Under the pieces are notes generated by a model. The model worked only from the letters and a program-made list of their open reading frames with translations. It had not been told where the DNA came from and searched no databases. From assembly GCA_008828725.1 (NCBI GenBank), contig MEHQ01000314.1, positions 1 through 64,000 on the forward strand: a stretch of DNA of 64,000 nt, read 5' to 3'. Below, piece by piece: positions 46,340 to 56,308 of the stretch. This DNA is from Saccharina japonica (taxonomy: Eukaryota; Sar; Phaeophyceae; Laminariales; Laminariaceae). Both the position numbers and the translations under genes were made by a program. Positions within the stretch are counted from its first letter, which is position 1, and every line of letters starts with the position of its first letter.

Positions 46340-47020
46340 GTATTACGTGCATACTAGAGGGCGTATTAATTACGATGTGGTCACAGAAAGCCTCAGTAAT
46401 TTCAAGTCAATCTCGACGAAGTGAACAACACAATGCTATTCATGTAACACCTTGGGAATTTTCCAGGAAACGTCCTTCTAGTAGCCTTGTACACCCCGCG
46501 CCCAGCCTCGGGGCATTGCCAATATATAATCTCACCATCCCCCTTTCACCCTCAAACGTAATATATCCAACCGCGTGCTATGGTTTCAAGCTTACAGCAG
46601 TAGTTATTTTTGCCAACTTATCATCGGGGTAACATGATCTCCCCTTGCCACGACCTGCTGGTATAATCAAGAACCTTCGAACGATTTTCCACACAAGGAA
46701 AGTTGATGCATGTCAGGGTGAGAACCCGGGTGCGTGACAAGCTCTGGAGTGTACTATTTGATCAACGAACAACAATGACTCAAGAACAGCATTTTAACCA
46801 ACCAATAGCAGTGCGCGGAAAGACAACACTCATTCATGTATTCATCAAGAGTCGAATACCGTGATCAGACAGGTGAAAGTACATATTTCATATCGCCAAC
46901 AAAGAGCACAGCCACTGCTATGTGATTACGTGTTAAAGCACCTACCCCGCTTATTCTCCTCCCGCATCTACATAATTAATGATCAGAACCATCTCGTACC
47001 TATAATAACTGATCCGCTAC

Positions 47021-47475
47021 GAGGGAGGGAGGGAGGGAGGGAGGGCGGAAGAGCACACATACAGCAGTCAATCTGAATCGTCCAAAAAATATGTTCACTC
47101 TCTATCAATTCTCCATTCCATCGCATATTAATATAATATCACAACGCTCAGGGTATTCCAACATCGTACCAACCATGATATCCTTATCTGAGCAGTAGTA
47201 CGTTCGCAGTTGCTTTGTACCTGTACCTGCATACCTGGTATAACGCTGTGTCTTATAGGTATGCATAGGGGGAGCCGTAAGGCCTTCACGAACATAAAAC
47301 TGTCCGCGCACAGAGCACTACCGTTTACACCAGGTACATAAGATACGTAGCACAGCAGGAAATTTAATTATCAAACACCCCTTCAATCTACTCTCACCAA
47401 TCTCTACGTGCCAACCCAAATCTTTGAGGTACAGAGGGAGGGAGGGAGGGAAGGAGGGAGAGGGGGAGGAAGGGC
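47021..47475. repeat. Two GGGA-type purine tracts
   Basis: Tracts of GAGG/GGGA units at about 47021-47046 and 47433-47475, with ordinary sequence between them. Both lie in the middle of the LTR element and share the start CGAGGGAGGG or AGAGGGAGGG, suggesting local duplication or replication slippage. Confidence 0.85.
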
Positions 47476-48199
47476 AAATATTTTACTCCTGCGGCATTTT
47501 TCCCAAGCTCGAAACAGTTTTCTAACTGCAATTCTTCAACACTGTGGTACCAGGGTACGTATTTACGTGAACAGTTCGGGCATACACCCATAAATCGCAC
47601 AAAGCACCGTGCGTCGAATCATGTCTGGTGTACTTGGTATACTAACAGCCTGGTATTCGCATCACGAGGTATCTCAAGACAAATACAGCAGTACATCCAT
47701 ATGAGCACTTTTCATGTACCTTTCTCTGCTGGCTTCGTACAGCATAATCCCAGTGATGCTGGCTATACCGCTGCTACTCTTATCAAGTAGCAGTTCAGGG
47801 CTGCAGCGCGACAATGCATTAGCACAGCATTTCAAGAAGAAGCTAGCACGGCATCGAAGGAAAGCACACAACCGAAACATAATGTCGGCTCGTCAAGTAC
47901 TCGTCACGTGCGTACTCAATCCTATCATGCGTGCATCATATATCATCCTCCCCAAGCCCCAAGCCAAGTACGTAGTCTACCATCCCGAGTAAAAAACGCA
48001 AGACAACAGAACCAACTACTCGTATTCAGTATAATAGTAGGTGGTCAACAAGCCTACTCCTACGACTCACCTAACAAGTACATCTGAACAGCAGTAGCGG
48101 CATCATCATAACAAAAAACATCAACAAAAAAACAAGCAAAGCCTTCAAATCGATCCTTCCCCAAGCAATCAATAAAGCAGCACAAACAAAACGTATACT

Positions 48200-48327
48200 T
48201 CAATCAGCGCTGAACGGAGGCATGAGGCCACAACCCAGGCGCCATCGCGGTCCAGCTTCCATGCTGGTCCAAACACGACCTTGCTGTAGGTGGTGTTGCT
48301 TGCCGCCGCCCCGCCACTGCTTGCTCC

Positions 48328-48366
<39 letters not shown>

Positions 48367-48565
48367 CTCCTTCCTCCTCTTCTCGCTCCTCCTCTTCCTC
48401 CTCCTTCCGTTTCTCGTATGATACCCGGGCTCGGTGCGCCAATACCAAACGACTCTCCACTCTCAGAGCGTGCTGCTCTGCCTCGAGGTCTGCACGTGTG
48501 CCAATCGCGAGTGGCGGGGGCGTTGGCGGCGGCAGAGGCGGCGGCGGTGGCAGCGGCGGGGGCAA
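48200..48565 (-). CDS. Gln/Glu-rich open frame inside the LTR element
   Basis: The 121-residue frame begins with a proline-rich stretch, followed by a charged segment with long Glu/Arg runs (about 53-68) and a run of twelve Gln produced by a GCT/AGC microsatellite (48326-48363). It could be the end of a gag-like protein, but simple repeats keep frames open on both strands here, so coding is uncertain. Confidence 0.25.
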
Positions 48566-49179
48566 CGACTGATGCTCCTGCTGCTCGCCCGTCCCAACGC
48601 CGTCCTCTTCGTCTCCTCCATCTTATCCCCCTTTCCCTTGATCACCCATCGTTGCCTCCTCCGCACTTACTCTATGCTCCTCCCCCAGAAACCCCCAGCC
48701 ATTACATGCAAACATATCATCGACCTCTTCCTCCTTCGCGTGTGACGGTATCTCCTTCGTCACCGCGGGGTGGGTTTCAACATGACGCGCAGACGGAGCC
48801 ATCTGCTCTTGCGCGCCCGGGCTCACCCAACAAGCCGGCTCAATGGGCACCTTCTCAATCGGCTGCGGCTGCGGCAGGGCCTCCTGCCCGTCCTGTGCAT
48901 GGCTGACGCACCGAGAGGTCTGCTCCCCACCTAGCTCCTCAGCTCGTTCTTCTTCTCTGTATCCGTTTTCTTTCTTATCTGTCTCCGTTTTCTTTCTTCT
49001 CTCCTTCTCCTCTCATAACTTCCCCACACTTCCATTTCTCTCTCCTGGGTCGCTATGCTGCAGCTGCTGATGCCGCTGCTCGCCTGAGTTGCTCGCGCCT
49101 CGAGCAGCAAGCGGGTCCACCAGTGGCGGCTCACGTCTGGCCGAGGCCGCACGCTGTTGCTGCGGCCGTATCGAGTGGG

Positions 49180-49491
49180 TTACCTCTTGACTTCACTTAA
49201 TCTGCTGCTGTGCCGAAGATATCCAACTATCTCCTTCTCGAGCACATTAATCCTTCCGGTACGCGCAGCCCACGCTCCTTCATTGTGCACAATGAGTTCA
49301 ACCAGAACGAGGCGGTCGCAGTACAGCTTTTCCACGCATCCCATCAGCTGCACCGTCTGCCATCTCTCCTTCTCCAAAACCACTTCCCGGAGCTCGAGAT
49401 AACTCTTGCCCTGCGCACTAGCTCTCCACGAAGCATTAATTGATTCCGCGTCATTCATCTCGACGCGGAAAGACCCACCCTGGGTCCTCAA
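49180..49491 (-). CDS. Gag-like open frame next to the right LTR
   Basis: The 103-residue frame lies just inside the right repeat on the minus strand, where gag would be. It is rich in Leu, Glu, Val and Arg with a heptad-like pattern (about residues 30-95), suggesting helices or a coiled coil. The last codons are followed by AG|GTAACC, so splicing into the next charged frame (48931-49152) is possible. No zinc knuckle was seen. Confidence 0.35.
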   Translation of the reverse strand: MRTQGGSFRVEMNDAESINASWRASAQGKSYLELREVVLEKERWQTVQLMGCVEKLYCDRLVLVELIVHNEGAWAARTGRINVLEKEIVGYLRHSSRLSEVKR

Positions 49492-49555
49492 AGGGCTGTA
49501 CTGCCTGACGCCCCTAGCAGCCCGAGATCGTTAGCTTCAGCTCGCTATAGCGTGT

Positions 49556-49820
49556 TGATTGAACGTCGGGCGCATGACGGGCCCTTACACAGGCGGACAG
49601 CGTCGAGGTGCTGGAGCGCTCCTCATGTAGACATAAACCACGTAGTTAAGTGTATATATTTTATCGTACCTCGCAGTAGACCTCGAAGTGAAGTCAAGCA
49701 AGTAAAGTCCCCGCAAGCACGGAATCACACATATTATGGAGAAAGCCTCATCAAGTATATGGACTCCCTAGTATCTGTAACCGCCATCGTACCTGTGGTA
49801 TCTTTTGCAAGCAACAGTCA
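49556..49820. repeat. Right LTR-like repeat
   Basis: Partner of 45269-45529. It ends ...AGCAACAGTCA. The flanking bases on the two outer sides do not show a clear target duplication. Confidence 0.75.
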
Positions 49821-50820
49821 ATACAATGAAACGCTATGACTGTAGTCCGTTCTAGAACGTTCGTTGAGAAATACCACAGGTATGGGGAACCCGACCACGA
49901 AAACCGGGTGGGAGGAAACGCGGGGTTGGTAGCATGCATTCGAAGGAGTGTGTGGGTTATTTGTTGAACACCGGTGGGGACGCTCTATGCGGTAATTTTT
50001 CTTGAAAACCTATTCCCTGGTGATGTGATGTTGTTATTATGGAGCTGACTGTAGACCGTCGGCTTTTGGTGTGTTCGTCCACCAAGTATCTGCCGCAGGA
50101 ATGTTGACGAATAGGCAAATAATGTTTGGCGACAACATTCAAAAGAGGACAACACTAGGAGCCGATATAAGGTCAAGGGCGTGTCGTCGCCAACATCTGA
50201 CCAGGAAGTTTTTGTTTACTGCCAACACCGAGGTCGCTCGAGTATCCGCCGCATGTCTGAGTTTCCTTCACGAGTTGTGCGCTGCTCGGCTGTGGGGACC
50301 TCGTCTACATAAAATCATCTACTTCCTTTGCACGAGTGCTACTATGGTCCCTCCTGGCCAATGTTGATAATTATGTTCCCCCCCTAAAAGATCAAAAGTC
50401 AGAGCGTACTGTCCTAATACTTCCTGTTGTATATACGATGTGTACGAAACTAGTCGAATAAAACAAACTATACCATGTTCTTCCAAACATGAGTGAGCCT
50501 TTAGGCTAATTCTTACGCCGTCGGATTGAGAGAACCGAAAAACCCGGTTTCTGATCCACTCGAAATTCGACGGGGTGTGTCTGGATGCCTTCCCTATCGT
50601 CAATTGGATCGATTTTTGCAGTTTTTTGTGCTCTTCCTGGGAGCGGTTGATACGATATTTGAAAACTTCTTCGTGTCCTGGTCGCGAGTTCTACGAGGTG
50701 CTGCGCTGCGAGCAGCAGCAGCAGCAGTAGAGCAGTCAACCCAGCATCGCAGAGCTGTTTAAGCTGCTGCTGGGTAGTATGGCCGTGTGTTTGGAGGGGT
50801 GGAGATGTAGTCTATGCGGC
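49821..50820. other. No supported gene
   Basis: Open frames at 50071-50367 and 50319-50739 show no domain. A short GCAGCA run lies at about 50711-50728. Nothing else was recognised. Confidence 0.4.
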
Positions 50821-50943
50821 GAGCTTTAAAAACGTTTTGGATGGAGAAATCCAATCCACGAATCCCGTCGAAAAACTCCGAGTTTTTCGACGGGAGTCGT
50901 GAATTGGATTTCTCAATCGAAAAAGTTGCGATGGAGAAAGCTC
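50821..50943. repeat. Near-perfect hairpin (71 bp) inside a longer inverted repeat
   Basis: The arms 50844-50878 and 50880-50914 are complementary over 35 bp with two mismatches, separated by one base. Weaker pairing extends outward to GAGCTTT (50821) and AAAGCTC (ending 50943). The tip is AAAAACTC-C-GAGTTTTT. It may be a tiny fold-back element or the source of a hairpin RNA. Short open frames across it are symmetrical artefacts. Confidence 0.85.
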
Positions 50944-52007
50944 TTTTTCAACAGTATATTGGCACGAAGTTTTTACCAATGATTTGGACAAAAAAAAAAG
51001 TATTTTGCTTTTGCTCGAAAACAAACGCCCCGCCCCTGTGGTATGTTCGCAAACCGCAAAACTCACAACAAGCAGCGGGAGAGAAACGCGAGTAGCGACA
51101 CGTACATACCGAACTGGTTTTGAAAGCACCAACTGCGTAGAACACAGCACACGAGACAACACAAGCCTTACCCGCTTGGTACAGCGGCGATACTATTAGT
51201 AGAAACACGACTCTGCTGTACCTGGGCGGTCACGAGCCCTAAAACTTCTGTAATCGCTAGTAGTACGAGGCGACCTCTCGAAATAAGCTCTCTTTTGTGG
51301 CCCATGGCCCACAGCACAGCAAATTCTTGACGTCGAAGCAGCTTTTTCGTGACTACCGAGCTCGCGAGGACACAAGACACAAGGCAAGACAAGCCCTGTG
51401 CTTAAAATGTGTGCAGCTGCGAAATAAGTAGTCGAGAACATGGACAAAGACCGTTCGGGAATCCTGCGGAACATCACGAACGAGGTACCAATGTTTGAAT
51501 GTACTCTTTAATTGGCTATATTCTATTTTGATAACAGCAGATTTCTCGGAGATCAAGAAGCCATTCGTTCTTAGTTACTTGTTGTTTAGGTGAGGAGAAT
51601 TAACGACCAGCTTCCACTTGTTGCGAAACCCGCCCGAGGTGTATATATAAAAGCGGTATGGACTATGGACACTCTTACGTTTGGCATAGTCAAGAATAGA
51701 CGATATACTTTCTTGAGGGTCTTTTCGAGCGCCCGTATATCGACAACTACTGCACCGATGTACGTACTATTAATACTATTACGGGACGGTGCTATGGGGC
51801 TGATCACATTTCCCAAACCTATTTCAAGATCTCCTGAAACCTGCAACAGCGAGCAGCGGTCAAGACAGGTCATGACTGGTCATGACCAGTGGGGGAAAAA
51901 ACAACCCGTGTGCGGTCATGAACGTTTTTCTTCGAGCATTCGTATAACGAGAACTACAGCACCGATGTACTACTAGTAAAGTGCTAGGGCTGATAGAAGG
52001 CACCAAT
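50944..52007. other. No supported gene; local direct duplication
   Basis: Two similar segments (about 51720-51800 and 51928-52000) share TCGAGCGCCCGTATATCGAC- and ACTGCACCGATGTAC-type sequence. The 128-codon frame 51590-51976 spans both copies and enters the decamer array, which argues against it being a gene. Confidence 0.45.
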
Positions 52008-52787
52008 CATGAGCGGTCATGAGCGGTCATGAGCGGTCATGAGCGGTCATGTGCGGTCATGAGCGGTCATGAGCGGTCATCATCGAGGACAGGTGACCGG
52101 TCATGAGCGGTCATGAGCGGTCATGACCGGTCATGACCGCTCGTGACCGGTCCAACTAATCCTAACCCTAAGACCGTTCGCGTAAAGTAGTCAAGTCATG
52201 ACCGGTCGTGAGCGGTCATGAGCGGTCACGACCGCTCAAGGGATTTTGATTGGTCATGACCGCGGTCATGAGCGGTCATGAGCGGTCATGAGCGGTCATG
52301 ACCACTGTACCGTCCACCGGTCATGAGCGGTCATGAGCGGTCATGACCGCTCACGGAATTAAGACTGGTCATGAGCGGTCATGAACGCGGTCATGAGCGG
52401 TCATGAGCGGTCATGCGCGGTCATGGCCGGTCATGACCGTTCATGACCGGTCCAGTTTCCGTGAGCGGGCATCAGCGATCATGACCGGTCATTACAGCTG
52501 TACAGTACACCGGTCATGAGCGGTCATGAGCGGTCATGACCGCTCACGAAATTAAGACTGGTCATGAGCGGTCATGAGCGGTCATGAGCGATCATGAACG
52601 CAGTGACGTGAGCGGTCATGAGCGGTCATGAGCGGTCATGACCTCGCACATGTGAGCGGTCATGACCGGTCATGACCGGTCATGAGCGGTCACCGGTCAT
52701 GACCGGTCATGAGCGGCGGTCATGACCGGTCATGACCGGTCACGAGCGGTCATGAGCGGTCATGACTGACCGGTCATGACCGGTCCA
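52008..52787. repeat. Decamer minisatellite, unit TCATGASCGG
   Basis: Dozens of copies of a 10-bp unit, TCATGAGCGG, TCATGACCGG or the complement CCGCTCATGA, interrupted by short unrelated spacers such as TCCAACTAATC (52151, and again near 52780). The unit contains the palindromes TCATGA and ACCGGT, and orientation flips several times. Satellite units start at about 51870. No spacers of constant length are present, so it is not a CRISPR array. Confidence 0.95.
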
Positions 52788-52831
52788 ACTAATGTAGATC
52801 ATTGCCGTAGTCTTACTCTACAACACAGAAT

Positions 52832-52936
52832 ATGGCAGAGGGTGACCCTGTTCCTCCGGTGGCACGTACACTCACAGCCTCCAACTTTACGGGTACAGAA
52901 TACATTAAAATAACAGCCTACACAGGGCACAGGTAG
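52832..52936 (+). pseudogene. Possible retrotransposon gag start (relic)
   Basis: The frame begins M-A-E-G-D-P and continues T-A-S-N-F-T-G-T-E-Y before TAG at 52934-52936; beyond the stop it stays open with L-N-S-H-L-E-T-M-G-T-P-K-P-D. An F-x-G-x-x-x-x motif followed by a helix-like stretch is typical of gag N-termini. It is only a remnant, and the family is not certain. Confidence 0.3.
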
Positions 52937-53395
52937 TACCTCAACTCACATCTGGAGACAATGGGCACCCCCAAGCCAGATGCGCAGACCCTGCTGGTAA
53001 CCAACGTGGCCACGACTTCGACTGTCCCCAATATATATATTGTTATACACATTCTTCAGTTTTATAATATATTTTGGGGCCGATATTTTCGGGGATAGGG
53101 GTCGAATAAGGTCTTGATGTTTAGTTTGGCCACAGGTAGTACAGTCTGCACGTACACCTCCCGGACGATCGAAGTCGCGACTAGGTCTTATTCCCACCAG
53201 CGGTGTCCATTGTTCTGACGCGTGGTGGCATAATCTCTTCAGGTGCGAGCTTGGGTGTGACTTGTTCAAACACCTGTATTGCCATTGAGCAGGCTGGAAC
53301 GGACCTGGTATGAATGCCTGTAGAATTGAATGGAGGTGGCCCTGGGAGGGTGGAGACGCTGTGGCTCAATATGTACAGTAAAGACTACCATGCCG

Positions 53396-53782
53396 TTAGC
53401 TCTTACTCACACGGCATGCTTGGATATCGTCTACAGGCATGCCGTGCACACGGCCTACCCTGTCTGAAATGAACTGCACCATATGTACTTGGTGTATTCC
53501 TGGTACAACCAAATACATTTGATCCTTTGGGTAAGTCCAGACGACGGGGCTTCGCCGGCGGCCTGGACAGCCGCCAGTCAAAGACTCGCGTGATCCCCAA
53601 CATTTTATAAAGAGCAGTCTAGCAGCGTTGTGGTGAAATATGGAGGTCGGACTTAATGCCCTAACGTAGGAGTGCTCCGACGGTGTTACCGAGGACACTG
53701 ATGCATAGTACTTGGGATACTCGTACGTATCTTCGGCCACACGCAGTCTGATATCATCGCATGAATAGTATCCGACACGCAT
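53396..53782 (-). CDS. Hypothetical 128-residue protein
   Basis: An open frame from an ATG (53782) to TAG. The composition looks protein-like, with a stretch Y-P-K-D-Q-M-Y-L-V-V-P-G near residue 85, but no domain was recognised. Two further minus-strand frames follow (53181-53369 and 52946-53269), one with C-T-T-C in a C-x2-C arrangement, so an intron-containing or decayed element gene is possible. Confidence 0.25.
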   Translation of the reverse strand: MRVGYYSCDDIRLRVAEDTYEYPKYYASVSSVTPSEHSYVRALSPTSIFHHNAARLLFIKCWGSRESLTGGCPGRRRSPVVWTYPKDQMYLVVPGIHQVHMVQFISDRVGRVHGMPVDDIQACRVSKS

Positions 53783-53955
53783 AGTTTATCTGCTTGCATA
53801 ACTGTTTTTATAGTTACTGTTCTGCTGTATGTGTACCTGGTCACGTACCGCTGGTAGCAGGAGCTAGCTGCTGTGCGTACGCAAACGCACCACCTACCTG
53901 TGGTGCCTGATATGGTACGATACAGTACCGTGTATGCACGTATATGTTTTTGCAC

Positions 53956-54824
53956 AACTGCTGTACTACTGCTGATCCTGTGCTGCTGTACGTAGTTTTA
54001 ATTCCGTTGCAATTTGTGTGGAGGCGGCTATCTAGCTTAAGTTAGACTGTTTTTGGAATCTGAGTCGAGTTTCGAATTTCCTCTTCAACACTTTTCGGAC
54101 TTGAATAAAAAACAGATACCTTTTACCATTTTTAAACAAGTATGAAATCAGCCGTCTCCCTCTGTTTTGAAGGGGTTTCTTAAAATGAGTCGAGTTTTGA
54201 TCATCCATTTTTCACTGTTTTCGGTCATGCTCCTCAGGTTTTGTTGGAGTCAAATTAGTGTTGTGTATTTATCTTGAAGTTAGAGTAATATTTGTTTACC
54301 TTGAAACTGATGGGGATTTATTCTGTAGCTGGAGAAAGGTACGATCACAACTGCGACGATAACTTCGACCCGAACACAAACAACAGCAAACAGCGACAAA
54401 AATCGTGCAAAACAATATTTTCCGTTTGTACTGTCGTGTCAAACTATTTAGGTACCCAAATACCCGGCTTTTCAACGGTGTTTTTGACCTCTAATTCCAT
54501 CGAGTTTTTGCACTCCCATCCCCAAAACTTGCAACCTAGTCCACGTTCAACCAATAAATTGATCTGTCGCCTATCAACCATCAGTTCCATAGTTGGTCTG
54601 GTACATCATATTTGGCACTCGAATAACATGTCACTAAATCACGCTCGAATGCAATGTTTCATCTGTGTTGGTTGATTAGGCTAAGCTTTTGGTCGCGTCA
54701 ATTTAATGTTTTCTCGTGCGCGACCAGGGCTTAGGACCTACAGCAGTAACATGGTATTAATAGTTCCCGTACAGGTACGTTTCTACCACGAACGTACAAA
54801 AAAACCTGTACATGATGAATACTT
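53956..54824. other. No supported gene
   Basis: AT-rich sequence. GAGTCGAGTTT occurs at about 54062 and 54187 in similar surroundings, a weak local duplication. The 127-codon frame 54292-54675 has no recognisable domain. Confidence 0.4.
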
Positions 54825-55770
54825 CACAGGCGAGGCGGCGGGGGGAGAAGGTCGGGGCGCGGGTCGGGGCGCAGCCCCGACACGTGCCCCGCTTAGCTGG
54901 CAACCACGTGTACGCGTGTCCGTAGCATATTGTGTTTAAATTGACTCGCTAGGAAGCGGAGTGGGTCAGACGGTCTTTTGTGTGTGTGATGCGAAGCACA
55001 ATCAATCGTCGTTGTCTCTGCGTGTATGATCCTTAGCTTTTGCCATGGGTGAGTCCGAGTCAATGATCCCCGATTTCACGATGTCCATCCGAATTGTAAC
55101 GCTAAATAAAACGACACAACAAGCTACGCCGCTCGACATCATACTGCTGGACATCTTGGCATGATCGTACACGCCCTCGGACTATTTACCATTGATGGCG
55201 AATTGAATGCACTATATAGTATACAGCCGTACAAGTGCAATAAGAGTACGTACTTGTCGCCAAACGTCTCAGGGTGTTCTGTACCTTGCGGCGGACAGCG
55301 GGTCGGGGCGGGCAGCTCCCCGCCCAGTCGACAAACCCCGCGTGCGAGTCAAGGATTTCCTCTCGCTCTATGGATTATTGATTAGATAAAAACGCCAGGT
55401 AGCAGAGTGCGTCAGACATATTCTACTACTGCAGCAGCATCAGCCGTAGAGACAGGCACAGCAGTATTTCCTATTGTTCTTGTTCTGCGAGTACAAATAA
55501 TTGCCGCAGAGTGAGTGTGGTAGACGCTACTGACACACAGATCACAAACACAGCAGAAGTAGTAGCAACAGCAGTTTATAGAGTCCATCATACTACGATT
55601 TATAGCGGATTGAATGAATGTAACTATCATCAAACTTCACAGACAGGCGGGGCGGCGGGTACCCGCCCAGCCGACATAATCCGTGCGTGTACCAAGGATT
55701 GCCTCATTCCGTGGATTGTTTTTGGATGGAATCGCCTAGCGGCGGAGTGGGTCAGCCAAACTCTAAGAAG
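54825..55770. repeat. Three GC-rich dyad repeats
   Basis: Copies at about 54825-54985, 55285-55425 and 55635-55770 share a GC-rich core able to form a hairpin (GTCGGGGC-GCA-GCCCCGAC; GGGGCGGGCAGCTCCCCGCC; GGCGGGTACCCGCC), then a CGTGTACGCGTG- or CGTGCGAGTCAAGGAT-like stretch, and then a tail like CGCTAGGAAGCGGAGTGGGTCAG. The hairpin stems differ in sequence but remain paired. Possibly a family of small elements, or a structured RNA repeat. Confidence 0.55.
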
Positions 55771-55870
55771 TGTCACTAAGACGACATACAGAGGAACCCC
55801 TATGCATGCTATTACGAAACACGGGATACTCTGAAAACATACGGGTACTAAATACTACGACTAACCCACT

Positions 55871-56308
55871 TTGTACCGGGCAAGGCCAGCAAATATGCCT
55901 AACGGCCTCGAAGGTACCCTTGCCATCCGTAGTCTAACGGGAGAACAGTTGCTTACGTCCTCTTACTTTCTTCGTCCAAAAACCTTCAAAACGTTTTATT
56001 TTTTTCGCCATCGGATAGTGATCGAGAGGTTGTGTCGTCTGTTTTCAGCAATCAACTGCCTAATGTGTTTTTATCAGCCGCCTAGTCGGCGCCCCCCACA
56101 TATTATCGACCGGGGTGTGACAAATGTGACACTAGGGTGGATCGGAAACCACAACCAGCGCGACGCATTCAGAGTTCTTAACAAAATTCTTGTAGTGTCG
56201 ATCGATGCCAAACTTCAAAAGTGGTTCATTTCTTGCGATCGGCAAGGGGTCAAGATTTATGGTTTTCTGTTTTTACGCACCAGCGACCAATGGTTACGAA
56301 TCGATTAA
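55871..56308 (+). CDS. Hypothetical 145-residue open frame
   Basis: This is the longest plus-strand frame in this part. It has a hydrophobic, aromatic-rich middle and no recognised domain, no splice evidence and no copy elsewhere in the window. I list it only because of its length. Confidence 0.15.
   Translation: MYRARPANMPNGLEGTLAIRSLTGEQLLTSSYFLRPKTFKTFYFFRHRIVIERLCRLFSAINCLMCFYQPPSRRPPHIIDRGVTNVTLGWIGNHNQRDAFRVLNKILVVSIDAKLQKWFISCDRQGVKIYGFLFLRTSDQWLRID

Larger units (their letters stand above)
45269..49820 (-). mobile_element. Small non-autonomous LTR retrotransposon
   Basis: Two direct repeats of about 261-265 bp (45269-45529 and 49556-49820) begin TGATT and end with ATCA or GTCA. A purine tract, AAAGCAGGGAGGATA on the minus strand, lies beside the left repeat (45531-45545), as a polypurine tract would in a minus-strand element. 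The interior has no reverse transcriptase, integrase or protease. Its right part carries gag-like charged and Gln-rich frames on the minus strand. No primer-binding site or target duplication was identified, so the call rests on the paired repeats and the purine tract. Confidence 0.55.

Noticed and set aside
48418-48906. 162-codon Pro/Ala-rich plus-strand frame
   Set aside because: Simple-sequence and GC-rich DNA keeps several frames open on both strands; no domain, and opposite to the inferred element direction.
52151-52172. Telomere-like CCTAACCCTAAG
   Set aside because: Only about one and a half repeat units within the decamer array; too short for an interstitial telomere.
52008-52787. 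Regular short repeats resembling a CRISPR array
   Set aside because: Repeats are 10 bp and directly adjacent, without spacers of constant length, and the genome is eukaryotic.
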